Shown: in pieces, positions 21,745 through 32,759 of the stretch | Layout: every line of letters starts with the position of its first letter | Numbering within the stretch: the first letter of the stretch is position 1 | Source of the DNA: Seminavis robusta | Lineage: Eukaryota > Bacillariophyta > Bacillariophyceae > Naviculales > Naviculaceae | Length of the DNA stretch: 64,000 nt | NCBI GenBank assembly: GCA_903772945.1 | Contig: CAICTM010000423.1 | Coordinates: 1-64,000 of the forward strand | Reading direction: 5' to 3' | Made by a program: the position numbers and the translations under genes | Notes under the pieces: generated by a model | Database searches by the model: none | Seen by the model: only the letters and a program-made list of their open reading frames with translations | Told to the model about the DNA's origin: nothing

Positions 21745-23040
21745 TTCAGGTAGGTACCCTTTCATGCCATGCACTCTAGTAAACACCTTTACCTCCATAG
21801 CCATAAACATGTAAGCTTGCTTGCCAATATCACCCAAAAGGCCCAAATCCTATATTGGATCCACTTGATAGAGTCTGAGTGTTGACCCCACCATCCAGGA
21901 AACTCATCTATACATATAAGAAGTTAGTTCAACTTTCCCTTTCATGCCAGACACCTTAGAGTGCTATACAAAGCCCAAACAGCACCTTTTTGGCTGCACT
22001 TTTGGCCATTTTGGGCACTGCACTTTTGGCCATTTTGGGCCCAAATCCTATATTGGATCCACTTGATAGAGTCTTGGTGCTGACCCACCATCCAGGAATC
22101 TCATTATACATATGAAAAGTTAGTTAACTTTCCTTTCATGCCAGACACCCTCAGGTACTCCACAAAGCCCAAACAGCCCTTTTTGACTGCACTTTTGGCC
22201 ATTTTGGGCCCAAATCGTAGATTGAATCCACTAGATAGAGTCTGTGCTGACCCCACCATCCAGGAATCTCGTTTATACATATGAAAAGTTAGTTCAACTT
22301 TCCCTTTCATGCCAGACACCTCAGGTACTCCACAAAGCCCAAACAGCGCCTTTTTGACTGCACTTTTGGCCATTTTGGGCCCAAATCGTAGATTGAATCC
22401 ACTAGATAGAGTCTTGGTGCTGACCCCACCATCAGGAATCTCATTTATACATATGAAAAGTTAGCTCAACTTTCTCTTTCATGCCAGACACCCTCAGTAC
22501 TCCACAAAGCCCAAACAGCCCGTTTTTGACTGCACTTTTGGCCATTTTGGGCCCAAATCGTAGATTGAATCCACTAGATAGAGTCTTGGTGCTGACCCCA
22601 CCATCCAGGATCTCGTTTATACATATGAAAAGTTAGCTCAACTTTCTCTTTCATGCCAGACACCCTCAGGTACTCCACAAAGCCCAAACAGCGCCTTTTT
22701 GACTGCACTTTTGCCATTTTGGGCCAAATCGTAGATTGAATCCACTAGATAGAGTTTGGTGCTGACCCCACCATCAGGAATCTCTTTATACATATGAAAA
22801 GTTAGCTCAACTTTCTCTTTCATGCCAGACACCCTCAGGTACTCCACAAAGCCCAAACAACCCGTTTTTGGCTGCACTTTTGGCCATTTTGGGCCCAAAA
22901 TCATAGATTGAATCCACTAGATAGAGTCTTGTGCTGACCCCACCATCCAGGAATCTCATTTATACATATGAAAAGTTAGCTCAACTTTCTCTTTCACGCC
23001 AGACACCCTCAGGTACTCCACAAATCGACAAAGCCTAAAG
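21745..23040. repeat. ~172-bp satellite-like tandem array, about 8 copies
   Basis: A landmark (CATGCCAGACACC) recurs at 21943, 22138, 22308, 22480, 22652, 22821 and 22995 (one base changed in the last). The spacings are 195, 170, 172, 172, 169 and 174 bp. A more diverged unit precedes the first. Each unit carries GCACTTTTGGCCATTTTGGG and CACTAGATAGAGTC. Copies are similar but not identical. The array lies fully inside the terminal repeats of the pogo-like element and codes for nothing convincing. Confidence 0.85.
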
Positions 23041-23587
23041 AGCACGTTTTACTAGCATTTGCTAGTAGTAACACAACTAGTCAACAATAGAGACACTATA
23101 TGTAGAAGCGATGTGGTTCCACCCTATGAAAGATTGGTTCCTTTTACCCCCAATAACAATAGAATATGACAGGAACCACCCCAAGTGGGTCCTAAGACCA
23201 CGAACGGGCCGATATGGGGCTCCAAAGATCTAAAGTTCCGTAATTCAGCTAAGTTCCGTTTTTTTTTCTTAATGCTGGGGGTGGAACTTTGGTGAGTGCT
23301 GACTGTAAGGTAAGCTAATCTAGTAGAGGCTAGAGGCGCTTTCAATCGTGAAAACTGAGCCGACCCATCAACACAAACCCCGTGTCAACCGCGACACACC
23401 AAGCCAACAACAACACAACAACACCCAACAACCAACACGTCCACCATTTCCGTTTCCTCTCCTTGTTGACTCTGCCTGCTTCCTGCTCTGGTCTCCGGGG
23501 CCAAGTACGATGGTATGTTCAAGCTGATCGAGCGGAAGAGAAGAACGCCGTGCCGTGACTATTCCGTCGAGCACAAAGGCCTTTGAA

Positions 23588-23884
23588 ATGGTGATTCGGA
23601 GTCAGAGCGAGTCACGCTACATGATCAGTCTTCGCATCGGAAACTCACTGAGAGCAGACATGAAGGTCACCAACAACAACAATAGTGGGGGTCATGATAC
23701 AGTCCACTTTGGGGATGTAATGAGCACAATGATGATGCCACCCGAAAATATTTTCAAGTTGGAGCAATTCCTCACGGCTAACTTGCCCAAGATGAACGAA
23801 ATTTATTTGACGGACCAAGACGACAAATTGATCGTGGAAGGACCCACGAGACTCGTATTTACAAGGGAGCTGACCAAGGAGTAA
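23588..23884 (+). CDS. Small hypothetical protein
   Basis: The frame gives 98 aa from the ATG at 23588 and is open 33 bases further upstream. The sequence is of normal composition with a conserved-looking end (FLTANLPKMNEIYLTDQDDK). It has no signal, membrane segment or motif I know. An upstream exon is possible because the 5' side is rich in short GT/AG options. It may be a real short gene; evidence is limited to composition and length. Confidence 0.4.
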   Translation: MVIRSQSESRYMISLRIGNSLRADMKVTNNNNSGGHDTVHFGDVMSTMMMPPENIFKLEQFLTANLPKMNEIYLTDQDDKLIVEGPTRLVFTRELTKE

Positions 23885-24544
23885 ATAGTACCGTGGAGAC
23901 GCTTTATCCAAGAGAATGAGGATCAAAACACACATTGTGGTTTTGGGAGGGAGAGAAATCAACTTAACAGGGCGCCATGCTGAAATTCTGCAAAGCGTAA
24001 TCTAGCTAGCTAGATAGCCAGCTAGCTAGACTAGCTCAACGTGACAATTATTTTAAAAAAGAGATTTCATAATTCGGTTGCTGCCCCAACATATAGCTAT
24101 TCTAGCCGCAAGCCCCGGACTGCTACAATAGCTCCTTCTTTAGAAGCTAGCTAGAGAGGCGGCAGTACGGTACGGTACAGTACCAGCTCGCAGACGCTGC
24201 CTCAACGAAGCCACTGGCCCAACCGGAGCCACCGGCTTGGCGGCTCAACCAAACTGGTTCCGGTGTGCCGTAGCAGCGAAATGTAGAGGGCGGTCGGCTT
24301 ATGGCCTTACAAGGGAGCATACTCCAGTTGCTGAGGAAAATAAGCAGCTCATCAGGAAACACGGAGTCAACACGAAGCAGTGGCTCGTAGCCACCGTACT
24401 GGCACGTCTGCCTGCCCAGCAAGATGAGAATCTGAATTATTTGATCTCTATAAACTAGCTATTCCGCTCTATTGATGTCGCTCCTATCGCCTATTCGAAG
24501 GTGCCGGTTGCATTGCCCATTCACACATAATCAATCTTCGGAGT
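23885..24544. other. Intergenic, CTAGCTAG-rich
   Basis: I see no gene. Clusters of CTAGCTAG at 24003-24030 and 24145-24155, and a GTACGGTACGGTAC run near 24167, are typical of the intergenic DNA here. Confidence 0.55.
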
Positions 24545-25090
24545 TGTTGTGTTTGGGTGGCACCCTGGAATGACCAGCGACCAATCCAGCGAGTCTCCTG
24601 CATTCAAGTTGTTGTATTCTATCTTCCTGATTTCTTGAATCATATCGGCTACCGATAGCGTGGCTTCAGACGTCCTTGAACGGAAGTAATCGCTGCCATG
24701 ACAATCCCTATAACTCCATTGATGGCCGGTCTGTCGCCAGCTAAAGGCAGCCGTTAATGAATACCATCGAGCGGCTAGCTGAACCTATTCCACCCGAGCT
24801 TCCGAGATTGGACTGCCAGAGGCTCCTCCTGGCCTGCAAATGTCGATTGCTGCGTATAAAAGTACGTCCAGCCTCGTTTTCGATCGCGTTTTCCACAAGT
24901 CCATCCTAATTGTGCCCTGGCACATGGTTGTCATGTCAAAGTCCACGTTGCGCACTTGTCGAATCGCCTACCATACTACACAGACACCTGATCTCGTTGG
25001 CCGCCACATTCAATGATCCTCATGTCGCTAATTTAGCACTGGGAAAGGACCACTTCCTATCCAGATCAGAGTTGGCCGTGGGGGATAGTG
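24545..25090 (-). pseudogene. Possible trypsin/HtrA-like serine protease remnant
   Basis: On the minus strand one frame reads LDVLLYAAIDICRPGGASGS followed by PI (around 24805-24870). This resembles the strand and loop around the catalytic Ser of trypsin-fold/HtrA proteases (DAxINPGNSGGPL). About 100 bases further on, in another frame, INGVIGIVMAA (around 24695-24727) matches the strand that usually follows. Intervening stops and frame changes indicate a decayed host gene. No catalytic His or Asp could be located, so the assignment is tentative. Confidence 0.35.
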
Positions 25091-25414
25091 AATGCCTCAT
25101 AAAGCTATGACTCTGCCTTGGTGGGTTGAGGTGTTGCATACGAAGGCAAGAATGATCACAAGTCTTGGAACCCCCTGAAACTATCTCTCGACAGGACCCA
25201 TCACTGGAAATCCCCTGGTCTTGAAGGTACTCAGGCTACGTTTACACCTTTCTCTACAAAAAAGGATAGAGCATTGAAAAACCAAGTAAATCAGCGTTGA
25301 TTATATTCACACATTGCAAATCATCATGCATCAACCACCGTAGTCCAAGAACACCCACAAGTCCCTGAATCAAACCGAAGCGAAGTTTGCCGCACTAAAC
25401 AACAAAGTAGCTGT

Positions 25415-26116
25415 CTAAGCCACTCCCGCTACGATCAGCTCCTCTGCAGGGCTCGCAGGTGAACTCGGACACATTGCTCTGGAAGCGCACGCACCTGAAC
25501 CTCTCCGCATGGGAGGCATCATTGGACGCCGCCCGTTTTGATTCTGCGCCCGTAGTTCCTCTAAAACCGAGTATCCAGACTCCGGATCTGGAAAATGCAC
25601 AGCATTTTCATCCGCCTTTGCAATGCGACGGGCAAATATCTTGGCCGTCCGAGTGTAATCGTTGGAAACATCACCCAGCTCTTCCCAGAGCTCATCCATG
25701 TCGGCTCCTCGCACCAACAAACGCCTCTGATGCAGCAGAACAGCTTGAATTGCTCGCTTTTTGAGGTAAGTTCGCTCTTCTCCGTGCTGCTTAGACCCTC
25801 GTCGTTCCATGCCACGGCCACAGTCGTTGCCTTCCAACTGTACAAAGGCGTTGAGGACTCGTTGAGCGTCCGATCGAGGGTGCTCATATGTGTCCTTCAG
25901 CAGAACAGTGAAGCCGTTCAAACGCCATTGCTTGGCAAATAAACGAGAGGCTTTCTTAAGGTCGAAAAACTCATCGGGATCCATCCACAAGATGTCATCC
26001 TCACGAGCCGGGTACACCCAAGAAGCCATAAGCTCCTGAGCCCACTGAAGATCCCGTTTGGGTTTTGAGGATACTCCCTTTTGCTTCAGGCAGCTCTTCA
26101 ATTTAGCCTGCGCCAT
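25415..26116 (-). CDS. Unnamed family member A, basic helical protein
   Basis: The protein has 233 aa. A central region (about residues 95-175) aligns with the gene at 28159: RGMERRG, KKRAIQAVLLHQRRL, LGDVSNDYTRTAKIFARRIA here against RGLERFA, RKRAIVSVLEAQQQL, LSEAYTEQARLFALRLA there. The upstream parts also share the pattern W/Y-x-x-P-D/E-E/L (ILWMDPDEFF and FYVLPDELRE). The fold is predicted helical. No membrane or signal segment is visible. The two genes point away from each other with 2 kb between them. Function unknown; I believe the family is diatom-specific and repeated, but I could not check. Confidence 0.7.
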   Translation of the reverse strand: MAQAKLKSCLKQKGVSSKPKRDLQWAQELMASWVYPAREDDILWMDPDEFFDLKKASRLFAKQWRLNGFTVLLKDTYEHPRSDAQRVLNAFVQLEGNDCGRGMERRGSKQHGEERTYLKKRAIQAVLLHQRRLLVRGADMDELWEELGDVSNDYTRTAKIFARRIAKADENAVHFPDPESGYSVLEELRAQNQNGRRPMMPPMRRGSGACASRAMCPSSPASPAEELIVAGVA

Positions 26117-28158
26117 TTCTCCTCAATACAACGGATCAATGAGCAGTCACCCACTGGAACAGCGCAATCCACTCTATGTGTCGATGCTTTGTTGTGTGAT
26201 GGTGCACTGTTTGCCGTCAACTCTGAGATGACTCTTGAAGAGGCTGGATGCTGGCTGCTGGATGCTGGTTGTTGTGTGTTTGTGGATGAGGAAGTCTTTG
26301 TGACCCCTTTGCCTGCACGCGATCCCATTTTAAGTTTTTGAATACAACAAAACGTTCAAATGGTATCTAAAAAAGCATATTATTACCTTTTACGGAAAAT
26401 AATCTGATTTGGAAGAATATACCGATGCTGGATTGCTGGACCACGTCCACCGTCCACGACACACCATGGCTGCAGTTTGTTCCAGGCAACAGAGAGAACA
26501 TGGATGGCAAGACGCCAGAACATTTGATCGATGCTGGTGCTGGCTAGCCGGTTAGCTAGCTACTAGATAGAGCAGCTAGCTTACCACCAGTATCTGCCGG
26601 TATCTGGATGTATCGCCGGCGGAACACAGTGTATAATCTTGGCCAATGTTTGTACATGCACCTGTGATGTGGCTGACACTTCCCGACCAACCAACTTTGC
26701 CACCGGTGTACCAGCCTGCGAGCGACCGCAGTCAAACACATCCATGGCTCTTCGACGCAACAGCCAGAGCGAGCGTCACGAAGAATGAAGAGGTCAAGGC
26801 CAACAAGCCCGCCCCACTTACATACCGGTACGTACTGTGAGCTGCGAGCATGTGAGCAAGGGAGGCTCTGATCTTCTCATCTTTCCTCGCACTGTGAGTC
26901 TTAGATGGTAAAAGAGAAAAGCCCCATGGCCAGCAATCGCGTCTGTGGATCACGCTTGTTGACAATGGAGTCCGTTGCCGTTGGCTGCGGGCTATAGGCC
27001 TGGTGTTGACTTTTGTCTCCCCTCAACCCGCGGCATCGTACCGCAGTACCTCTCATCAAGACTCCATGTAGCTAGGCCACAACCAAAAACTATCTGTGCC
27101 ACTTTCGCACAAAAAGGTTCGTCTATCAGATCTTTGCTATGTTTGTTTTCAAAAGCAGGAGCTCAAATATTTAAGCAAGCCAGTCAAAGAAAGGAAGCAG
27201 AGTAACGACATAACATGCATTTGGGATCTGCAATCCTGCAATAGCCCCAGTAGCCTAGAGGTTTTCTGTCATCAAGCTAGAGCCAGCAGCTAGCCACTCC
27301 TTACTGCTGGTACTAGCTAGTACAGTAGCATTTCGTAGACTATCTGTTGGGGGGTCGACGCTCAATCAAGTGCCATTGACTCCAACCACAGCTCCGCCAA
27401 CCGCCAACAACCAGCCACCACCTCACAGCTAAGGTAGCAAAAGTGTACCGGTAAGCTGCTTGGGTTGTGTCTTGGATATATAAAATTGTCATTATATTCT
27501 TAGTGCCCTGCCTTGTCTGGTCGTCTACATACTGTACTCTTCTGTGAAAATGGATTTAGCAGCCAGATCTCCCAACCCTCTGTCTTTCAAACCCTTTATC
27601 CCCTGACCAATTAAGATGCCGGATTGCGAGCTTTGAGGTGATTTGGAGTTATCGTGGAATGACCGTAAGATGACCTCACGATGGGGGCACGCAACAGCGA
27701 CCAGAGTGAGGACAAACGACTCCGACAGCGGAGCAACGGAGCTACCACCCAAACCTCCAGTGTCCAGAGCTTATGGCGAGCAACAACGGCTGCAACAACC
27801 AACAAACTTACTAACAGCAGCCGCAATTGCTTGGTGGTGGCTGAGTTGCCAAATCAAAGGTTTCATATTGTCTGCCACTGGAGGCTGGATAGTTGCTGTG
27901 CAGGCTACCAATTCGCCATTTTCTGGGTTGCCTTCACCGGCGAAAGTCTTTCGTTTCGCTGCAAGAGATTCGATTCTCATAGACAGAGACGGAAGAGCAC
28001 TCGGCCCGCCTCAGGGATCTTCTCCAGCGAGTTTATTAACGAAGTACTGCCATTGGGAAGGCTGCAACACAAGGAAGGGAAGTTACTCCTTTCATTCTCT
28101 TCTAGCTGTCCACTAGCAAGCTTCTGGGTAATAGACGAGGTTGTTGCTCTTGGATTCG
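26117..28158. other. Divergent intergenic region, no gene seen
   Basis: This holds the promoters of the two paralogs. A 168-codon frame at 27681-28187 is open but low in conserved features and overlaps the start of the next gene in another frame. CTAGCTAG clusters occur near 26560 and 27300. Confidence 0.5.
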
Positions 28159-29145
28159 ATGACTGTGATAATGGTATCGCCTCTTGATGCTTTGGAACTC
28201 AAGCCCTCCATGAAGAGCCGACAACCGCTCTGTCGTACTCGGACGCTTGATACCGCCCGCGCTCACACCTTTGGTGGGAGAAGAGACAACAACAGCAGCT
28301 TCAGTGGGGGGTTCGACTTTCCGGGGGTACCCGATCAACACGGACCAGCCAAGCCCAAATCCAACAAACACGTTCGTTTTGCAGACGAAAAGGAAAACAC
28401 TTGTCATGTCCTTGACCCCATCTTCGAAGACGCTGACGATCTTAAGGAATTCTACGTGCTACCGGACGAACTCCGGGAAATCAAAAGGCTAGGGTTCATG
28501 GCCTGCAAGGAAGCGCAACGGACAGGATTGGCGGGGCTACTCACGGAAATCTACGGGACATCCAATGAAAGGGATATTCAGGACCGGTTAAACTATTGGT
28601 GTCGCATGGGTAGCGCCTGCCGAGGTCTGGAGCGATTTGCCAATGAGGAACTGAGCAAGAGAAGGAATATTTTTCGCAAACGTGCTATTGTCAGCGTCCT
28701 GGAGGCGCAACAGCAACTCAAGAACGAAAAGGGCATCGATACTGCCAACGTCCTTAGGCGGTTGAGTGAAGCTTATACGGAACAAGCGCGTTTGTTTGCT
28801 CTCAGATTAGCGGCCGCAGATTTCCATGCCATTCAGACGGTCAAGGCACCCCCACCTCCGCCAAGGTCCCCCAAGGCTGGATCCCCCAAGAGCACCCAAG
28901 AAGAAAAGGCGGACGACATTAATGGCAGTGCTCAACGTCGTGGAAGTGCTCAGCGTGTCAGCCGCAAGTCGCGAGCAGAAAGAATGAAGGAAAGGGCAGC
29001 CGCGGAAAAAGGCACGGCAACACCAGCAGCAGCAGCTGCTCAGCTCCAAGGGGAAAATGGGGTTTTGTTCCGAAGAAACAATACGACCATGACCGCTGTG
29101 GTGCTGCAACAAAAATCATCAACCAATTCGGATGTGGTGCCATAG
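28159..29145 (+). CDS. Unnamed family member B, basic helical protein
   Basis: The first in-frame ATG at 28159 gives 328 aa. The N-terminus is basic and Ser-rich (MKSRQPLCRTRT), then KHVRFADEKEN. The conserved core (about residues 95-230) is shared with the gene at 25415: FYVLPDELREIKRLG, CRGLERFANEE, KRAIVSVLEAQQQL and LRRLSEAYTEQARLFALRLA. After the core comes a Pro-rich patch (APPPPPRSPKAGSPK) and a very basic helix (KSRAERMKERAAAEK) that may bind nucleic acid or act as a coiled coil. It is longer than its paralog at both ends. Function unknown. Confidence 0.75.
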   Translation: MTVIMVSPLDALELKPSMKSRQPLCRTRTLDTARAHTFGGRRDNNSSFSGGFDFPGVPDQHGPAKPKSNKHVRFADEKENTCHVLDPIFEDADDLKEFYVLPDELREIKRLGFMACKEAQRTGLAGLLTEIYGTSNERDIQDRLNYWCRMGSACRGLERFANEELSKRRNIFRKRAIVSVLEAQQQLKNEKGIDTANVLRRLSEAYTEQARLFALRLAAADFHAIQTVKAPPPPPRSPKAGSPKSTQEEKADDINGSAQRRGSAQRVSRKSRAERMKERAAAEKGTATPAAAAAQLQGENGVLFRRNNTTMTAVVLQQKSSTNSDVVP

Positions 29146-30367
29146 ATGATGGGGTTGGTGATCCATCGATCGATCCCGTTGTCGATCGATATACAGCAAA
29201 AAAGACAAATCACTCTAGAGAAAAATTGTAAACATGCATACAGTACGCAGAGGATGGAGGAGGGAAGGGAGGAATAGATCGGACACTGCCGCGATGGCAT
29301 TCACGGGATACATTCCACAAGGAGCAGGAAAATGTACTATAATACTGATGAATTTCGTTTTGCCTGTATTGGGCAAGGAGGCTCAACAGGACCGTGTTTC
29401 TCCGAGCGTGCGTACCAATTTTGTGCAAGTTCGTTGGCGTTATGCTTGAAGTCTGTAGCTGTCGGAGAAAGTGGACACTTGCCGAAACCCTTCTGCGGAA
29501 GCACGTTCGGGCCAAAGGTACTACTAGTCGGGAGGGAAGTAATTGTTACACGAATGTTGCAATCATCTTGCCTCCTCTTCGCAGTGCTGCAAGAAAGAGT
29601 TGCTTGCAGGAATGGATTGGGCCCTTTCTCTAGAGCTGGCTGTTCTCCGTGATTGATTCTGGTATGAGCTTTTTCGGCTCTTAATAGCACAACTAGCTTG
29701 ACAGAGGCTGAAATTCTGGTGCAGTGACTTCCCACTCGAACTGGAACCGCAGGCTTTTGATCCAACTGGCTACCGTAGTACCCTGCAGATCAAGACAAAA
29801 CTCTGCAGCATAGTCGTTGTGCGCAGCAAAAATATGCCGAGTTGCGTTTCCATCCCAGTGAAGCTATGCTTGATTGAACCATCCTAGGAGCTACCGGTAC
29901 GCTGTACGATGTACACCTTTACAGAACGGGAGCATCTTTGGATCTTGTGTGTTTGCTCGGGCTTGGTGGTGTTCCGGTGGCGCAATCCAAACAAAAATGT
30001 CACATTGTCCGTTAGGGCTAGGGTTTTGAAGGTCACACAAAGCCTCAAGCAACCTGGCTGAAGCCAACCATGAACAACAGTCTTCTTCTTTCGCTTGTTC
30101 AACTTGAGCAAGAGCATCGCAGAGACCAAACAAACACCGCCCCCTACGATACTGTTCTACTGTAGCTAGCTATCTAGCTAGATTGCTTGGGGTAGTCCGG
30201 ACCCCCAGTTCTATTTGCGGTGAACGGGTGTTTGCACAGCGTTCCACAACAGATCAACAATCGACTGTCGAAGAAGAGGAGGACGCATCCGACAAGAACC
30301 TTTGCCTTTTGGACTGGTCGAATGCACCCAGCAAGTTTATCCTAACGAGAGAGTTTGCTACTACACC
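29146..30367. other. Intergenic, no gene seen
   Basis: Only short frames are present on both strands. The last part is the promoter and 5' UTR of the kinase gene; CTAGCTAGCTAT occurs near 30165. Confidence 0.5.
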
Positions 30368-32128
30368 ATGACGAGTAGCACAGCCCCCAAAACGATTCAA
30401 GAACTTGACCATTTGCCCAAGTTGGCGTATCGTGGTACGTAAAACCGTAGCGACAATTTTTGTAGGGGCCACAATGGTGATGGTTTGATGCGGTTGTTGG
30501 GGGATGTTTCAGGTGATGGGCTTCTAACCCCCGCTTCTGCTGCTGCTGCAACACTAGAAATCACGGTTGGACGAATCATTGGGCAGGGCGGTTTCTCGTT
30601 GGTGAATGAGATTAGTCACATTGATCTAGACGAAGTGAATGACACGACAGAGGATCAGGCACGGTTGCGACGATTTTTTGCCAGTTCCAACAATGATCGC
30701 TCCCACCAACGTCCACTGTTTGTGCTGAAGAAACTTCGAAATGATTTGCCAGAGGAAGAACAAGCAAAAGGAGTTGTAGATCTTGCCATTGAGGCCGAAT
30801 TTCTAGCCGTGTTGAGCCATCCAGGGATCATTTCCATGAGGGCCATGGCCAATAGCGATCCTCATTCCACTTCCTTTTTTGTCGTCTTGGATCGATTGGT
30901 GACTACGCTGGACAGACGATTCAACTTTTGGAGAAAAGAGGTTGGAGAAAATGTTGGAATGTGGTGGGGATGTTGTATCGGTTACTGCTGTGCCAAAAAG
31001 CACGCCTTGAATCAACTGTGGCTGCAACGCCTGGCAGTGGCAAGAGATATTGCCAAGGCAATCGAGTATTTGCATGGAAAGAAAGTAATTTACAGGTAGG
31101 TTGATGGGAACGATTTCCAGAACGCTACGCAACATCAATGGCTCAAATTTGTGTCGTCTCCGTTCGCCGCCATTCAGAGACTTGAAGCCAGGTACGCTAC
31201 GCAAATGCCTATTCTCGTGGCATTCAATGGCTTGTTTCTCAGCAAAACTTCTGAAATTTACTAGACAACTTGGGCTTCAATGCCGCCAATGAGTTGAAAT
31301 TGTTCGATTTCGGACTGGCCAAGAGATTGTCGCCCAGTATCCAGACTGATAATGACTTGTATTTGTTGACGGGAAATACAGGTAGGTTGAGAATCGATTG
31401 ATTCCGTTACCAATGAACGGATCGATGCTCTTGCTGATGATTGTCTGCCTGTCCTATCCATCTTGTAGGCAGTCTCAGATACATGGCGCCCGAGGTCAGT
31501 TAAACCACCCTATTGGAATGTGATGTTCTCGACATCTTCATCGTACGAGAATGCCCTGAAAATTGCTTGCGATCATTCTTCTACACATCATCATCATCAG
31601 GTTGCCATAGGGCTACCCTACAATCAAAAGGCTGACTGTTATAGCTTTGGAATACTGTTTTGGTAAGTGCAACTGTTCCAGTCTCAATTTTGACAGATTG
31701 CAAGAGTGAGTTGGAAGCTAAACGTCGAAATTGATTGTTCATGGGAATGATTGATTCAATCAAGGCAAATATGCACTTTGACAACGCCATATTCGGGCTT
31801 TTCGACAAAAATGCACGCGGAGAAGGTAGTGAAGCAAGGATACCGCCCAAAACCCGACGCATCCTGGCCATCCACTTGGGTAGATTTGATGAAGGAATGT
31901 TGGACCCGAGAGCTCAAGGCCAGGCCTGAGTTTACCAAGATTAGGAGCCTTTTAGAGGAACAAGTATACCTCTGGCAAGAGGAAGAAGGTGTTGTACCGA
32001 CTCGAGGCTCAGAAATTCGTGCCAAGAAGCGCAAAAAGAAGGTCAAGACTGATCGCCTTGACGTCGACACCCGGCTATCAACAGAGGAAGACGTGACCGC
32101 GAAGCGATTTGATGGTAACGTTGTATAG
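30368..32128 (+). CDS. TKL-type protein kinase, seven exons including 14-nt and 26-nt microexons
   Basis: The exons I deduce are 30368-30434, 30513-31095, 31178-31191, 31265-31381, 31469-31494, 31601-31662 and 31765-32128. All have GT...AG borders and matching phases, and give a 410-aa protein. The kinase domain starts with IGQGGFSLV (residues about 45-53) and has VLKKL with the ATP-binding Lys. The catalytic loop is YRDLKPDN (about 216-223), with DFG at 236-238, then GSLRYMAPEV, KADCYSFGILFWQICTLTTP, and CWTRELKARPEF in the C-lobe. The 14-nt exon encodes most of RDLKP, so skipping it would kill the enzyme. The C-terminus is a basic tail (KKRKKKVK) that may be a nuclear signal. The class call rests on the CWxxxxxxRP pattern and the Tyr-kinase-like lobe. 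Upstream signal and partner are unknown. Confidence 0.85.
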
Positions 32129-32759
32129 GCGACATCAGGAACAGCGAGCGTCGACACGAATATCTCAACAATAATCATAACACGCGTTGTTCGAAGCTCT
32201 TTGGCCAAGACTTGCATTCGTACCGTAGAGCGGTCAGGCCAGGCCCACTTTTGGCAACTATAGACATTGTTGTTGTTCTTGCAAGCCTGCTTTGCGACAT
32301 AAAAAACTACCCGCTTCCCTGTTCACCCATCAGACTGGTGCTGGGACTTGAAAACGAAACGAAAAAATTGCGTCCTAGCTTGCACATGTAGCTATCGGTA
32401 AGAGTCCGCATGTTTCAGATGCTGCGAACACTTTGCCGTAATCCAGTCACTCGGCATCTCTGCACCAATGAACCCATCAGCCAGCCCGCAATGGATTTTC
32501 AGTGACTACTAGCACTAGCTAGTCCAACATCCGGGCACCAGGCAAGGTAGCGGTATGTTTTGCCACTACTGTACGGATGACTATTTTTGCCTCCGGCATT
32601 GAGCAGTCGTAAGTACGAAATAGCAGTTCCCTGTCCATCATCTTATCTTGCTGAATCTGCGCTTCTTTACGAGCAATATCAATACATCAATTTGGGAACA
32701 TGTATCACAACCATCACCCCAACCTCCCCGACCCTTGCTTACATCGCCCTCAACCGACT
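32129..32759. other. Intergenic, no gene seen
   Basis: The 3' UTR of the kinase is followed by anonymous sequence with no convincing frame. Confidence 0.5.

Larger units (their letters stand above)
20706..23305 (+). mobile_element. Pogo-like DNA transposon with TA target duplication, internally replaced by satellite
   Basis: The two ends are inverted repeats: 14 bp perfect (CAGTCAGCACTCAC), extending to 21 of 23 bp. A TA dinucleotide flanks each end (20704-20705 and 23306-23307), the target duplication of the Tc1/mariner/pogo group. Next to both ends lie further copies of AAGTTCCG, possible transposase-binding sites. Inside are one open frame for a DNA-binding N-terminus of a pogo/Tigger-type transposase (21054-21635) and a ~172-bp tandem array (about 21745-23040). 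No DDE catalytic domain is present, so the element cannot move on its own. Confidence 0.82.

Noticed and set aside
27681-28187. 168-codon plus-strand frame
   Set aside because: It overlaps the start of the next gene in another frame, shows no conserved features and lies in promoter-like DNA.
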